A stretch of DNA of 64,000 bases. Origin: Paraprevotella sp964540455 (GTDB taxonomy: Bacteria; Bacteroidota; Bacteroidia; Bacteroidales; Bacteroidaceae). The notes beneath the pieces are model-generated. The model was not told the origin of the DNA, ran no database searches, and saw only the letters and a program-made list of their open reading frames with translations. The stretch covers positions 1-64,000 of the forward strand of contig CAZIMK010000011.1 of NCBI GenBank assembly GCA_964540455.1, in the 5' to 3' direction. Below, piece by piece: positions 46,281 to 55,189 of the stretch (position 1 is the stretch's first letter; the number at the start of each line of letters is the position of its first letter). A program made the position numbers and the translations under genes.

Positions 46281-48556
46281 AACGGATGTATACCTTTATT
46301 AAATATATGGTTGTGTTTCTTTCCGTCGTGGCAGGAAGCGTTTCGGCCCGTGCGCAGAACGCTTTTTATGTCTATCGTAACGATGGCGCTTTCAATGCGC
46401 TCTTTTTCGAGGAAGTGGACAGTATGCAGTGCAGCAAGGTGGACGTAGGCGGACTGGTACATGCGAATTATGTAACTCAGGAGATATATACGCCGGACAG
46501 TGTCTATCGCATTCCTCTTGCGGCCATAGACAGTATTGGCTTTGTTACGCCGGAGACTATTGTCAACGAGCATTTTTTTCCTTTGACAGCTGAGCACGTC
46601 CCTTATATCGTAAAAGCGGACACGTTGGCCTTTACGTTCTCCTTGTCTACACCTTCCGGTTTGTTGCCGAAAGTGGGAAATGTAGTGTCAGCCTCTTATG
46701 ACTGCGAGTCTTTTCCCGACGGTATTGTGGCGAAGGTTGTCGCTGTGAGCAAAACCGGCGGCGGATATGAGTATGAATGTGAACCGGCTTCTTATGACGA
46801 TGTTTATGACCAAATCGTTTATTACGGGTATGGGCAATTCGACAGTGAAGATAATCCCGTGCAGAAACGTGTTGTTCGTATGGAAGGTTCTTTTGCAGCT
46901 GAGGCGTGGAACCAATCGTTCGCCGGAACATTGGAAGCAAGCGGTACAACAACACATATAGCGGTGAATGATCGTGCTTTGTTCGATGTGACCATTCGGA
47001 AAACGAAGGACAGTCCTTTCTACGTGCAGTTGGTTTTCTGTAATGAGTTCGGTTCTGATCTTTCTTTCAATGCTTCTTCCGAAGTTTCCGTGTCTCCCAG
47101 TCGTTTGAAATTGGGGCCTACGGTGAAATGCGGTAAGATATCGTTACCGAATGCGCCTTTTTTATGGTTCCAGCCTCAGTTGTCATTATATGGTTATTCC
47201 AAGGTTGAGGGAAGTGTGGATCTAAATTTCAACGGGCATTATAACCGTAAGGATAAATATACCATGATATATTCCGGAGGCAATTGGAACTTCTATTATG
47301 CTCCGGTGACGGATGCTGGTGTGGATGTGGCGGAACTGTCGATGAAAGGTTATGCCGAAGTTGGTCTTCTGCCGGAAATATTCATTTCGCTCAATGGCTT
47401 TCCCACGGGTATCGGTATCAAACCATCTCTTGGCCTGCGGGAGAGTGTGGACTTCAAGTTCGATGCGTTGAAATATTCCGATACGGGGGTGTATGATGCC
47501 GTGAAAGACAGTAAGGCGGTTCTTTCATCTCCTCAGAGCGTTTCCATTTTTGCACAGGCCGGCCTCTTTGAAGGTAATTCTGTTCGCGGAGAATTTCCAC
47601 TGTGGGAGAAGGATATTGTATTGAAAGAACAATATTTGCTGCCTGTATTTTCCAATGTGGAAAGTCGGTGGCAGGATGATGACAAGACATCTGCCGTGGT
47701 AAATGCCGATGTGAACAGGGATTTGCTTCTTCCCGTGCAGTTGGGCTTTTCTCTCTGTGACGAGAATGGGGATGAATTACAGTCGTATGTCAATCCTGTC
47801 GCTTACCAATCGTCTTCAACTTGGCCTTTCCGCCGTTTGGAAAATGTTTTTGAGAAACTTGAACAGGGTAAGGACTATGTATGTTACCCGACGGTGAAGT
47901 TTGGCAAGTTTGAGTTTCGTGCCACTCCTTCTGTGGAGTTAGAGGCGGATAGCTGTATGTGTCCTGATCATCATCATCCTCATATGATTGATCTCGGTCT
48001 TCCAAGTGGTACGAAATGGGCTTGTTGCAATGTTGGTGCAAGTTCTCCCGAGGAATACGGCGGCTATTACGCCTGGGGCGAGACGGAAGAGAAAAGCTAT
48101 TACGATTGGAGTTCTTACAAATACTGTAAAGGTTCGTTTGATACCCTGACTAAATACTGTACGAGTAGCCGTTATGGTACAGTCGACAACAAGACCGTGT
48201 TGGAACCCGAAGACGATGTTGCCCACGTGAAATGGGGCGGTAGCTGGCGTATGCCGACCGAGGATGAAATCAGGGAACTTACAGACAACTGTTCCTGGAC
48301 CTGGACTTCTCAAAACGGCGTGAACGGCTATGTAGTCACATCAAATTCCAGTGGTAACAGAATCTTCTTGCCTGCGGCTGGCTACCGTTGGTTCGAGAGT
48401 GTCTACGGCCGGGGCTCGTACGGCGACTACTGGTCGGCTTCGTTGTGCGAGGACGACAGCTACTACGCTTGCGAGCTCTACTTCATCAGCTACTGCTGGG
48501 ACTGGGATTGTGTCTATCGCGGCTACGGGTGGTCCGTTCGCCCTGTCACAGAATAA
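46277..48556 (+). CDS. Exported FISUMP/DUF1566-type protein with hypervariable-looking C terminus
   Basis: A 759-residue exported protein (signal MYTFIKYMVVFLSVVAGSVSARA). Residues 30-110 carry the Bacteroidetes motif with VDSMQCSKV and RIPLAAIDSIGF. The middle part (120-540) is beta-rich and not recognised. The C-terminal 190 residues are a FISUMP domain with a C-type-lectin-like fold: MIDLGLPSGTKWACCNVGA, GGYYAWGETE, WGGSWRMPTEDEIREL, GYRW, YWSAS and GWSVRPVTE. From about 48394 on, codons are mostly NNC (TAC, GAC, TGC, ATC) with no asparagine codon, the pattern left by adenine-directed mutagenesis of AAC-rich templates. No sorting tail is present. No reverse transcriptase or template repeat is in the window. 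Confidence 0.8.
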   Translation: MKRMYTFIKYMVVFLSVVAGSVSARAQNAFYVYRNDGAFNALFFEEVDSMQCSKVDVGGLVHANYVTQEIYTPDSVYRIPLAAIDSIGFVTPETIVNEHFFPLTAEHVPYIVKADTLAFTFSLSTPSGLLPKVGNVVSASYDCESFPDGIVAKVVAVSKTGGGYEYECEPASYDDVYDQIVYYGYGQFDSEDNPVQKRVVRMEGSFAAEAWNQSFAGTLEASGTTTHIAVNDRALFDVTIRKTKDSPFYVQLVFCNEFGSDLSFNASSEVSVSPSRLKLGPTVKCGKISLPNAPFLWFQPQLSLYGYSKVEGSVDLNFNGHYNRKDKYTMIYSGGNWNFYYAPVTDAGVDVAELSMKGYAEVGLLPEIFISLNGFPTGIGIKPSLGLRESVDFKFDALKYSDTGVYDAVKDSKAVLSSPQSVSIFAQAGLFEGNSVRGEFPLWEKDIVLKEQYLLPVFSNVESRWQDDDKTSAVVNADVNRDLLLPVQLGFSLCDENGDELQSYVNPVAYQSSSTWPFRRLENVFEKLEQGKDYVCYPTVKFGKFEFRATPSVELEADSCMCPDHHHPHMIDLGLPSGTKWACCNVGASSPEEYGGYYAWGETEEKSYYDWSSYKYCKGSFDTLTKYCTSSRYGTVDNKTVLEPEDDVAHVKWGGSWRMPTEDEIRELTDNCSWTWTSQNGVNGYVVTSNSSGNRIFLPAAGYRWFESVYGRGSYGDYWSASLCEDDSYYACELYFISYCWDWDCVYRGYGWSVRPVTE

Positions 48557-48587
48557 AGCGTAGCGTATTCGATTGATTTGATTATTT

Positions 48588-48631
48588 AGTGCGTCCCTTT
48601 TGGGGCGCACTTCAAAACCCGCGTAGCGGGT
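48588..48631 (+). other. Two hairpins just after the FISUMP gene
   Basis: AGTGCGTCCC-tt-TGGGGCGCACT at 48588-48611 and ACCCGC-gta-GCGGGT at 48617-48631 lie 32 and 61 bases after the stop. They may be a terminator, or the kind of DNA hairpin seen just downstream of variable regions in diversity-generating retroelement targets. Confidence 0.6.
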
Positions 48632-48637
48632 CGAAGA

Positions 48638-48952
48638 TTAAATGGTATGGCAAGCAAGATAGAAATCCTTTGTTTTCTTTTGGAAACCGTGGAAAAGGAT
48701 TACCAATGAGTCCTCATCAAAACAACAGAATATTCGGAATATATTATTCCCAATTTCAATGCGAATCTCATAAAGACCATCTATTCCTTCGATGAATTTA
48801 AGGATTTTAGTGGGAACCCTATCCAACGTCTTTACCATATTGATGCAGTAGTTTATTTTATTTCTTACAATATCTGTTTGGGTAAGATAAAAGTCCCGGA
48901 AATAATCTTTGTATAGTCGTATTGTTCGATTTGCCTTTGTCTTGTTATTCAA
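48638..48952 (-). pseudogene. Truncated HigB/Gp49-like toxin gene
   Basis: The frame encodes TIRLYKDYFRDFYLTQTDIVRNKINYC and ILKFIEGIDGLYEIRIEIGNNIFRIFCCFDEDSLVILFHGFQKKT. This matches Gp49-like/HigB toxins of type II toxin-antitoxin systems, which cut mRNA at ribosomes. It stops after GFQKKTKDFYLACHTI, missing the usual C-terminal helix (about 15-20 residues), and no HTH antitoxin gene follows. I use a TTG start at 48952, directly after the promoter-like TAACTTTG; the upstream ATG is too far. Probably inactive. Confidence 0.65.
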
Positions 48953-49013
48953 TGCAAAGTTAATTAAAGGGTTTACTTTTGCAAAATATTTAATGATTTT
49001 TATGTTACCCTTC

Positions 49014-49187
49014 AAAAGGTATGACCCGGAGTTCTGCACCTACCGGTTGGGCTTCCCGAATGAGGAAGTAGAGGACGGTTTCTTCCGTTTCCTGTTGCCT
49101 TTCTACGCATCCGTGGACAAGGTGGAGGCGCCTTTCCATATCCGGAAGTTCGTGGAAGCGATGAAACGGGAACATCAAGAAGAGTAG
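49014..49187 (+). pseudogene. Fragment of an AAA-ATPase-like / DUF1703 nuclease-family gene
   Basis: Residues YDPEFCTYRLGFPNEEVEDGFFRFLLPFYA...FHIRKFVEAM match the internal part of the Bacteroidetes AAA-ATPase-like proteins that carry a PD-(D/E)XK (DUF1703) domain. Only about 57 of some 520 residues remain, and the frame before it is unrelated. It lies directly beside the truncated toxin gene, pointing the other way. Confidence 0.6.
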
Positions 49188-49212
49188 GTTATAGGATAAT
49201 CGGTAATATAAA

Positions 49213-49242
49213 ATAAAGGCTGCGATCCGTCGCAGCCTTTAT
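49213..49242 (-). terminator. Terminator of the large T9SS protein gene
   Basis: ATAAAGGCTGCGA-tccg-TCGCAGCCTTTAT, 21 bases beyond the stop, followed by TTTTAT on the minus strand. Confidence 0.8.
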
Positions 49243-49262
49243 TATGCGGAGATTCTGTACTC

Positions 49263-52253
49263 TTATTGCAGAATCACTTTCTTGCCATCAATCACATAGA
49301 TACCTTTCTTCAAAGTCTTCAGAGCCTCGCGGCCTGCCGCCTTCAATACCAATACACCATTCAGCGTATATACATCTACCTGAGCAGTTTCGGCGATGGT
49401 TTCAGCGATGCCGTCCGGAGTCGTCAGCGTATATTCATACTTCAAAGCAGGATTAGCGTGTCCGCCCTTTCCTTTGTCCCAAGCCTTGTCTCCGAAGAGT
49501 CCTTCAGGTATTTCAATGACATACGTGTTTCCTGCTACGGCGAACGTGGGATCTATTATCATGTACAGTATCGTATAATCGCCGCTATCGTTGTCGAGGA
49601 AGCATCCGCCTTCTTCTTTCGTTTCCTTGTTGTAGATTTTCACCTGTGCATTCAGTTCTTCGTCCGTTTCGTTCATGTAGACGTCGTCTGGGCATGTGAA
49701 CGTGAGGATATCCAGATTTTCTACAACTCCCTCTTCCGGATTAACGGTCGGAACGAAGTCGTAAACAGTAGCGGGAACGATGGTATAAGTATATCTCAGT
49801 TCCGGATTCGCATGTCCTCCCTTTCCTTCATACCAGTCCTTGTCTCCGAATACACCGGCCGGAATAATCAGTTCATAGGTACCGGGTGCCGTAACCGCTT
49901 GGTAGGTAGTCATATCTACGGCGCCCCAAGTCCATACGTTGAATACCTTTCCGCTCGGATATTCAATCATGACGGGATATGTTTCTTCCGTATTGTCCTT
50001 GTTGACCACCACAACTTCCCATTGTTTATCCTCGTCTACCTCGGTATACTCAATCGGGAAAGTCAGTTTGCCCTCCAACACATCCACAACGCTGCCGTCG
50101 GCAGGATCGTTCGTCGGAACCAAGTCGTAAACAGTGGCGGGAACGATGGTATAAGTATATCTCAGTTCCGGATTCGCATGTCCTCCCTTTCCTTCATACC
50201 AGTCCTTGTCTCCGAATACACCGGCCGGAATAATCAGTTCATAGGTACCGGGTGCCGTAACCGCTTGGTAGGTAGTCATATCTACGGCGCCCCAAGTCCA
50301 TACGTTGAATACCTTTCCGCTCGGATATTCAATCATGACGGGATATGTTTCTTCCGTATTGTCCTTGTTGACCACCACAACTTCCCATTGTTTATCCTCG
50401 TCTACCTCGGTATACTCAATCGGGAAAGTCAGTTTGCCCTCCAACACATCCACAACGCTGCCGTCGGCAGGATCGTTCGTCGGAATCAGGTCGTAAACAA
50501 CGGGAACAACAGAAGGAGCCACAGTTAAATTCTTGATAGCAACCCAGTTGAAAGTGGCGTTCTGGATTTCAAAGCCTAACTTCAATACTCCGTCTTCACC
50601 AACGATGCCGGATACGGAATAAGTGCCGTAGAAGCCCTTGTTGCAAGCTTCGCCACCCTCTATGACAAGAGATTCCGCATTGGCAAACATGCTCAGGCCG
50701 GTAGTTGCCTCTCCGTTTTCGTTCAATACACGCACCAAAGCGGTTGCGGTATATTCCATGCCTGGCTCCATGTTTTCGAGCGTATAGGTGATGATACCGT
50801 TGTTCAGCAGATTACCGTTGCCGACCCAATTCTCGAGGAACGGAGTGACCATATTGGAACCGTCGGTTTCTCCCTCTTTGCTCCATGTATTTATGTGGAA
50901 GGTATTGCCTGTGGTGCAATTCCAGTTGTCGAGCACATCGGTAGCAATCGTGCCGTTAGAGAAAATCATATAGCTGGCAATGCTCGTGTTGGCGGCATTG
51001 ATGACTTTTGACAAGAGAAGGATAGCTGCATTCAAAGCTTCGACATTTTCTTCCACGGATTCAGTGGCAGCCAAAGCCTCTTCCAATGCCGAACGACAGA
51101 GTGAAGACATGGCGTTTTCCGAATTCTTCAGGTTGGTGGCTGTTTCACGGAGCTGGGCCAACTGATCGGTATAAAATGCGAGGCTTGCGCCCTTGTATGT
51201 CAGGCTGGCATTGTCCACGCCGGTCCAGTTGCAACCGTTGTCTACCGATTTCACGCCGAAAGTCAAAGTTCCGTCCGTAACATTGGTCTCGACTTCATAC
51301 CATGCTCCGTCATCCGTAGTAATAAGAGTCATGTCCTCGTTGGCGAACACATAGGTGTTGCCGCTGCCTCCGGAACGGAAAGCAGCAAGTCGGAGCGTGT
51401 ATACGCCGAGCGGAAGATTGTTGATGGTCTGCTCTATGGTACCGCTGTAGGGAGAACCGTTCCAGTTCTCATAAAATTTGCCGGTGATGGCGCCTCCCTT
51501 GTTTTGGGCAATAGTCCGGTTCTGTGCTCCGGTAGTGGATGTCCAACCGTCTAAACTACCAAAGTCGAAGCACGGGTTCACGATATAACCGGTCATGTCG
51601 ACGGGATTGTCTACGGTAGGTTCCTCGGCCTCCAGTCTGTACAACTTGAAGTTGTCCACACCGAAGATACGTTCAGCGGCTTCACCATTCGTGGCGGAAA
51701 AGCCCACCTCGATGTCACCGTCTTCTTCTACGTAGAAATCGCAGGAGACCGTATTCCAGTTGTCACCTTTTGATGTTGAGACAGCGGCACGGCTCTGAGC
51801 ATACTGGCCGGCATAAATCATCACGGTGTAGTTGTAGTTTTGGGAATAATTGACTACATCGGCTGTCAGGCGGTACATACCGGCCGGCAGGTTCTCTATG
51901 CTTTGGGAAAGCTTCAGGGTCTGTTTGGCTCCCCATCTGTAGCGGAACCAGTAAGTCTGTTCGCCACGGGTGGCCTCGTCGTTCACGGTGAATCCGCCCG
52001 TGAAATTGTTGGAAGCCAAGTCGGTTGTTTTCAAAATGGACATGTCATTCTCGTTAACAGGATTGAGGGTAACAGTCCAGCCTTCCGGTTTGTAGATGGC
52101 ACGGTCGCTTGAGGGGTTTGTCTGTACTTCATACGTCCCTTCAAAATCAGGGTTCTGAAGATACTGTGCCGTCACATCCGTCTGTGCGGACATGGTCTGT
52201 GCACTACCTATGGCCAGAAACACAGCCATGATACTGAGTAGTTCTTTCTTCAT
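49263..52253 (-). CDS. Large T9SS-exported multidomain surface protein with tandem repeats
   Basis: A 996-residue protein with signal peptide MKKELLSIMAVFLAIGSAQTMSA. Residues 25-200 and 220-345 look like two carbohydrate-binding-like beta-sandwich modules (YLQNPDFEGTYEV..., YIVNPCFDFGSLDGWTSTTG...). A helical FIVAR-like linker and a third module follow (about 430-570). Then come two 122-residue repeats that are almost identical (YDLIPTNDPADGSVVDVLEGKL...YTYTIVPATV), a third diverged copy, and a type A sorting domain (VDVYTLNGVLVLKAAGREA...LKKGIYVIDGKKVILQ). Likely a polysaccharide- or host-binding adhesin; no catalytic domain was recognised. Confidence 0.82.
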   Translation of the reverse strand: MKKELLSIMAVFLAIGSAQTMSAQTDVTAQYLQNPDFEGTYEVQTNPSSDRAIYKPEGWTVTLNPVNENDMSILKTTDLASNNFTGGFTVNDEATRGEQTYWFRYRWGAKQTLKLSQSIENLPAGMYRLTADVVNYSQNYNYTVMIYAGQYAQSRAAVSTSKGDNWNTVSCDFYVEEDGDIEVGFSATNGEAAERIFGVDNFKLYRLEAEEPTVDNPVDMTGYIVNPCFDFGSLDGWTSTTGAQNRTIAQNKGGAITGKFYENWNGSPYSGTIEQTINNLPLGVYTLRLAAFRSGGSGNTYVFANEDMTLITTDDGAWYEVETNVTDGTLTFGVKSVDNGCNWTGVDNASLTYKGASLAFYTDQLAQLRETATNLKNSENAMSSLCRSALEEALAATESVEENVEALNAAILLLSKVINAANTSIASYMIFSNGTIATDVLDNWNCTTGNTFHINTWSKEGETDGSNMVTPFLENWVGNGNLLNNGIITYTLENMEPGMEYTATALVRVLNENGEATTGLSMFANAESLVIEGGEACNKGFYGTYSVSGIVGEDGVLKLGFEIQNATFNWVAIKNLTVAPSVVPVVYDLIPTNDPADGSVVDVLEGKLTFPIEYTEVDEDKQWEVVVVNKDNTEETYPVMIEYPSGKVFNVWTWGAVDMTTYQAVTAPGTYELIIPAGVFGDKDWYEGKGGHANPELRYTYTIVPATVYDLVPTNDPADGSVVDVLEGKLTFPIEYTEVDEDKQWEVVVVNKDNTEETYPVMIEYPSGKVFNVWTWGAVDMTTYQAVTAPGTYELIIPAGVFGDKDWYEGKGGHANPELRYTYTIVPATVYDFVPTVNPEEGVVENLDILTFTCPDDVYMNETDEELNAQVKIYNKETKEEGGCFLDNDSGDYTILYMIIDPTFAVAGNTYVIEIPEGLFGDKAWDKGKGGHANPALKYEYTLTTPDGIAETIAETAQVDVYTLNGVLVLKAAGREALKTLKKGIYVIDGKKVILQ
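49747..50478. repeat. Tandem 366-base repeat inside the surface-protein gene
   Basis: Two adjacent copies, 49747-50112 and 50113-50478, differ at only a few positions near their ends. A partial third begins at 50479. The unit keeps the reading frame (122 residues). High DNA identity implies recent duplication or gene conversion. Confidence 0.95.
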
Positions 52254-52383
52254 GTTCAGAATTTTAGATTAATAATATTAGATCGATAGTCGTATTTTAT
52301 CCGGGAAAAATCAAACCGACCAATCCTTTTCTTCTTATTTGGAAAAAGCAGGCATGATAGCGTCAGGCATGATTTTATGGTTG

Positions 52384-52415
52384 CAAAAATAGATAAAACC
52401 CATTGAGAAAGCAAA
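52384..52415 (-). promoter_or_regulatory. Promoter of the large T9SS protein gene
   Basis: Minus-strand TTTG, 20-base spacer, TATTTTTG, matching the Bacteroidetes -33/-7 consensus. It implies an untranslated leader of about 125 bases. The surrounding 52254-52602 interval is otherwise empty apart from a plus-strand TATTTTTG at 52511-52518. Confidence 0.7.
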
Positions 52416-52602
52416 ATAATCAGGAAGAAAATACGACTGCCCGTTAGATATATCAATATGGTCTTAATGTTTTTTAGCAATTCTTTTTCTTTCTTGCATC
52501 GGGAATTGTCTATTTTTGTTTCCAAACACGATAGAGAGGACGTGCCGGCGATGACAGTCAGTGACGGTGCGTCCTTTGTACAGAACTCTTAATTACTGAT
52601 AT

Positions 52603-53064
52603 ATGAAGAAATATTTTCTGTTGATGCTGACGGTGTGCGGGATGCTGTCCGTCAGTGGAGTTTCCGCCAAGAGCCTTGTGCTGACGCTGGGTGACGGGAC
52701 GTTAGTGTATTACCAGCTGGGCGGAAACGTTAATCCCATGATGAAGTTCGCGGACGGCCGGGTGACGGTAAATGCGGATGTATATGAGTTTTCCGGTATC
52801 AAGAACTTTTATATATCCGCGGAGGATGCGCCTACCGGTATAGGAGTTGTGTCGGGTGATGGCGCCCGTCCGTCTTTTGACGGTAAGACCTTGAGTGTGA
52901 ACCGGGCGGATGCGGAGATTTCCGTGTATGCGGCTGACGGAAAGAAAGTGGAGGCCGCCGTGGGGCGTGCCGGCGATTACACGACAGTCGACATGTCCGG
53001 ACTGGGACGGGGCGTCTATGTTGTCCGGATTGGCAATACCTCATTAAAGGTGCTTAAACGATAA
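52603..53064 (+). CDS. Short exported protein with T9SS-like C-terminal domain
   Basis: A 153-residue protein with signal peptide MKKYFLLMLTVCGMLSVSGVSA, then a beta segment (LVLTLGDGTLVYYQLGGNVNPMMKFADGRVTVNADVYEFSGIKNFYIS) and a type A-like sorting tail (ISVYAADGKKVEAAVGRAGDYTTVDMSGLGRGVYVVRIGNTSLKVLKR). It is a paralogue of the 45816 gene in layout. It is followed after 21 bases by a much larger exported protein without a tail. Confidence 0.75.
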   Translation: MKKYFLLMLTVCGMLSVSGVSAKSLVLTLGDGTLVYYQLGGNVNPMMKFADGRVTVNADVYEFSGIKNFYISAEDAPTGIGVVSGDGARPSFDGKTLSVNRADAEISVYAADGKKVEAAVGRAGDYTTVDMSGLGRGVYVVRIGNTSLKVLKR

Positions 53065-53085
53065 GTGTGATAAAAAAGGAAGCGT

Positions 53086-55119
53086 ATGACAGTCATGAAT
53101 ATTAAAATGGGACAGATGAAAAAGATAGGATTCGCTTTACTGGCAATGTTTGCGGCGGCGGCGCAGGCGGAAGCGCAGAATGATACTCTGTGGTTCAGAT
53201 TCGACGACCGTTCCAAGGAGAACGTCTGCATTGATTTGCAGGAATACGATTCGGTGGAATTCCGGAAGAACTATATGTATATGTATAAAAAGGAAGGGCT
53301 GATGCCTTACAGGAACTACAAAGCCTATGAGAGCGGAGGTGTCTACATGTTCGAGAATCCCGGGCGTATCATCTACAAGTCCAGTTACTGGGGCGGCAAT
53401 GATTATACGAAGGAAAGCAGCCGCTGGTGTTACCGTCGAAGTATGGAATCAGAACACTACATCGTGTTCTGGGAATCAGGATTCGGAGACGACCCGACCA
53501 AGGCGGCCAACGGATATGCCTTCGATCCGCGCAAGTTGCTCGACAACGGAGAATGGTATTTCAGGGTGTATGCCGATGAGCTCGGTTTCCTGAAGCAGGG
53601 AGCGTCCACGACAGACAAATACAAGATACAGATGTACGTCTATTACCAGACGGACTGGGTGGCCAACGGTTCCGGGTATGATCACAAGACCGGAGCTTTC
53701 AACGTGAATCCCTGGGCCATCAGTTCGCGGGACGGGCAGACGGTGGCGCACGAAATCGGGCATACGTTCCAGTATCTTGTGAAATGTGATCTGGGCGAGC
53801 CTCATGGGTTTGACTATGGCTACGGCGAGAATGCGTCGGGAGGAAACGGCTGGTGGGAAGGATGTGCTAACTGGCAAGCCTATAAGGTGTATCCTCATCT
53901 GCAGTTCGAGCAGGATTTCTATGCCGCATACAAAGGGCAATACCATCTGAACCTGATGCACGAAACGTTGCGTTATCAGAATATGTTCGTGCAGGACTGG
54001 TGGTGCATGAAGCACGGCAGGGATTTTATCGGCAGGATGTGGCGCGAAGCCATTCGTCCGGAGGATCCCGTGGAGGCATATATGAGGATGACGGGCGTGG
54101 ACGTGAAGACGTTTGCCGATGAAATGTATGAAGGATGCGCACGGATGGCCTCTTGGGATATCGACGGTATACGGGAATATGGAAAAAGCCATATCGGCGA
54201 CTTTACCGCCCATCTGCATGAGGCGGCCGGAGCGGAAGGCTGGTGGGAAGTGGATGCGGATTATTGTCCGGAAAACTATGGTTACAACGTGATACCGATG
54301 AAAGTACCTGCCGCCGGTACGTCAGTGAAAGCGGCGTTTAAAGGGATAGCCGGAGCCGACGGCTACCGGAAAGTAAAGACCGACAAGGCAGGATGGAGAT
54401 ACGGGTTCGTGGCCTATACGTCCGACGGGCAGCGCCTCTACGGCGCCATGCAGAGCGATCGGGAAGGAGAGGCCGGTATGGTGATACCGGAAAACTGCAC
54501 CCGTTTGTGGTTTGTGGTGATGGGAGCGCCCACGGAATATTGGCGTCATGCCTGGGACGACGATGTGAGCAACGACGAGCAGTGGCCTTATCAGGTGAGA
54601 TTCGACAACTCTTCGCCGAAAGGACTTTTCCGTACTTACGGAGAATATCCGGCGGATTATCAGCGCAAGGATACGGTGGTGGTGATCCACGCCGACCTGA
54701 AATACAGTGCGAACAGCTACACTTCGGTGCGCGTGCAGTATGATATGGATGCCGTGAGTGAGGCGCTCGGGCTGAGTACGGCGCAGATGACAGCGGTCAA
54801 GGTCGGCGTCTCCAATACCGTCCGTTTCGTGGGAATGCATGCCAACGGGGCGGTCATGAACAGTACGACCACCTCGACCAGTTCGTCCACTTGTTTCGGC
54901 CATTGGTTCACGGCGACAGGAAACGTGTGCGGATATGACGGCAACGCTTGTGTCTTCTCGGAATTCTATCCCGATAAGTACGGCTCCTATGTAGGGCAAT
55001 ACCCCGGTCGGCTGTCTGTCGGAAAGGAGTATGTCATAAGGCAGGCTATTGTGTATAAGCATACGGACGGCAAGGAATACAAGGCAGTGATGGAAGTGCA
55101 TTTGAATGTGACGAAGTGA
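53086..55119 (+). CDS. Exported HExxH metalloprotease-like protein (DUF6055/DUF4859 type)
   Basis: A 677-residue exported protein. Its signal peptide is MKKIGFALLAMFAAAAQAEAQ, so translation may begin at the first ATG (AAGGA lies just upstream) or at 53116. The segment WFRFDDRSKENVCIDLQEYDSVEF resembles the start of the 46277 protein. The domain at about 110-400 contains VAHEIGHTFQY, an HExxH zinc-protease motif, followed by GGNGWWEGCANWQAYKVYP, which could supply the third ligand. This fits DUF6055. A beta-rich C-terminal half (DUF4859-like) ends without a sorting tail. Likely a zinc peptidase acting outside the cell; substrate unknown. Confidence 0.72.
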   Translation: MTVMNIKMGQMKKIGFALLAMFAAAAQAEAQNDTLWFRFDDRSKENVCIDLQEYDSVEFRKNYMYMYKKEGLMPYRNYKAYESGGVYMFENPGRIIYKSSYWGGNDYTKESSRWCYRRSMESEHYIVFWESGFGDDPTKAANGYAFDPRKLLDNGEWYFRVYADELGFLKQGASTTDKYKIQMYVYYQTDWVANGSGYDHKTGAFNVNPWAISSRDGQTVAHEIGHTFQYLVKCDLGEPHGFDYGYGENASGGNGWWEGCANWQAYKVYPHLQFEQDFYAAYKGQYHLNLMHETLRYQNMFVQDWWCMKHGRDFIGRMWREAIRPEDPVEAYMRMTGVDVKTFADEMYEGCARMASWDIDGIREYGKSHIGDFTAHLHEAAGAEGWWEVDADYCPENYGYNVIPMKVPAAGTSVKAAFKGIAGADGYRKVKTDKAGWRYGFVAYTSDGQRLYGAMQSDREGEAGMVIPENCTRLWFVVMGAPTEYWRHAWDDDVSNDEQWPYQVRFDNSSPKGLFRTYGEYPADYQRKDTVVVIHADLKYSANSYTSVRVQYDMDAVSEALGLSTAQMTAVKVGVSNTVRFVGMHANGAVMNSTTTSTSSSTCFGHWFTATGNVCGYDGNACVFSEFYPDKYGSYVGQYPGRLSVGKEYVIRQAIVYKHTDGKEYKAVMEVHLNVTK

Positions 55120-55158
55120 TTTTTCTTGATTCTTACCGGTTAAACCGATAATTTGTTG

Positions 55159-55166
55159 TAACTTTG
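55159..55166 (+). promoter_or_regulatory. -7 box of rpoD
   Basis: TAACTTTG, 23 bases upstream of the rpoD start codon. Confidence 0.6.
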
Positions 55167-55189
55167 CAACCCAAAATGGTTAATAAGGA

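Noticed and set aside
48909..49013. N-terminal extension of the DUF1703 fragment
   Set aside because: This part overlaps the promoter and start of the toxin remnant and has no match to the family; only the sequence from about 49014 is family-like.
52256..52525. 89-codon minus-strand frame upstream of the large T9SS gene
   Set aside because: It covers the promoter and leader of that gene, has no homology, and its composition is that of intergenic AT-rich DNA.
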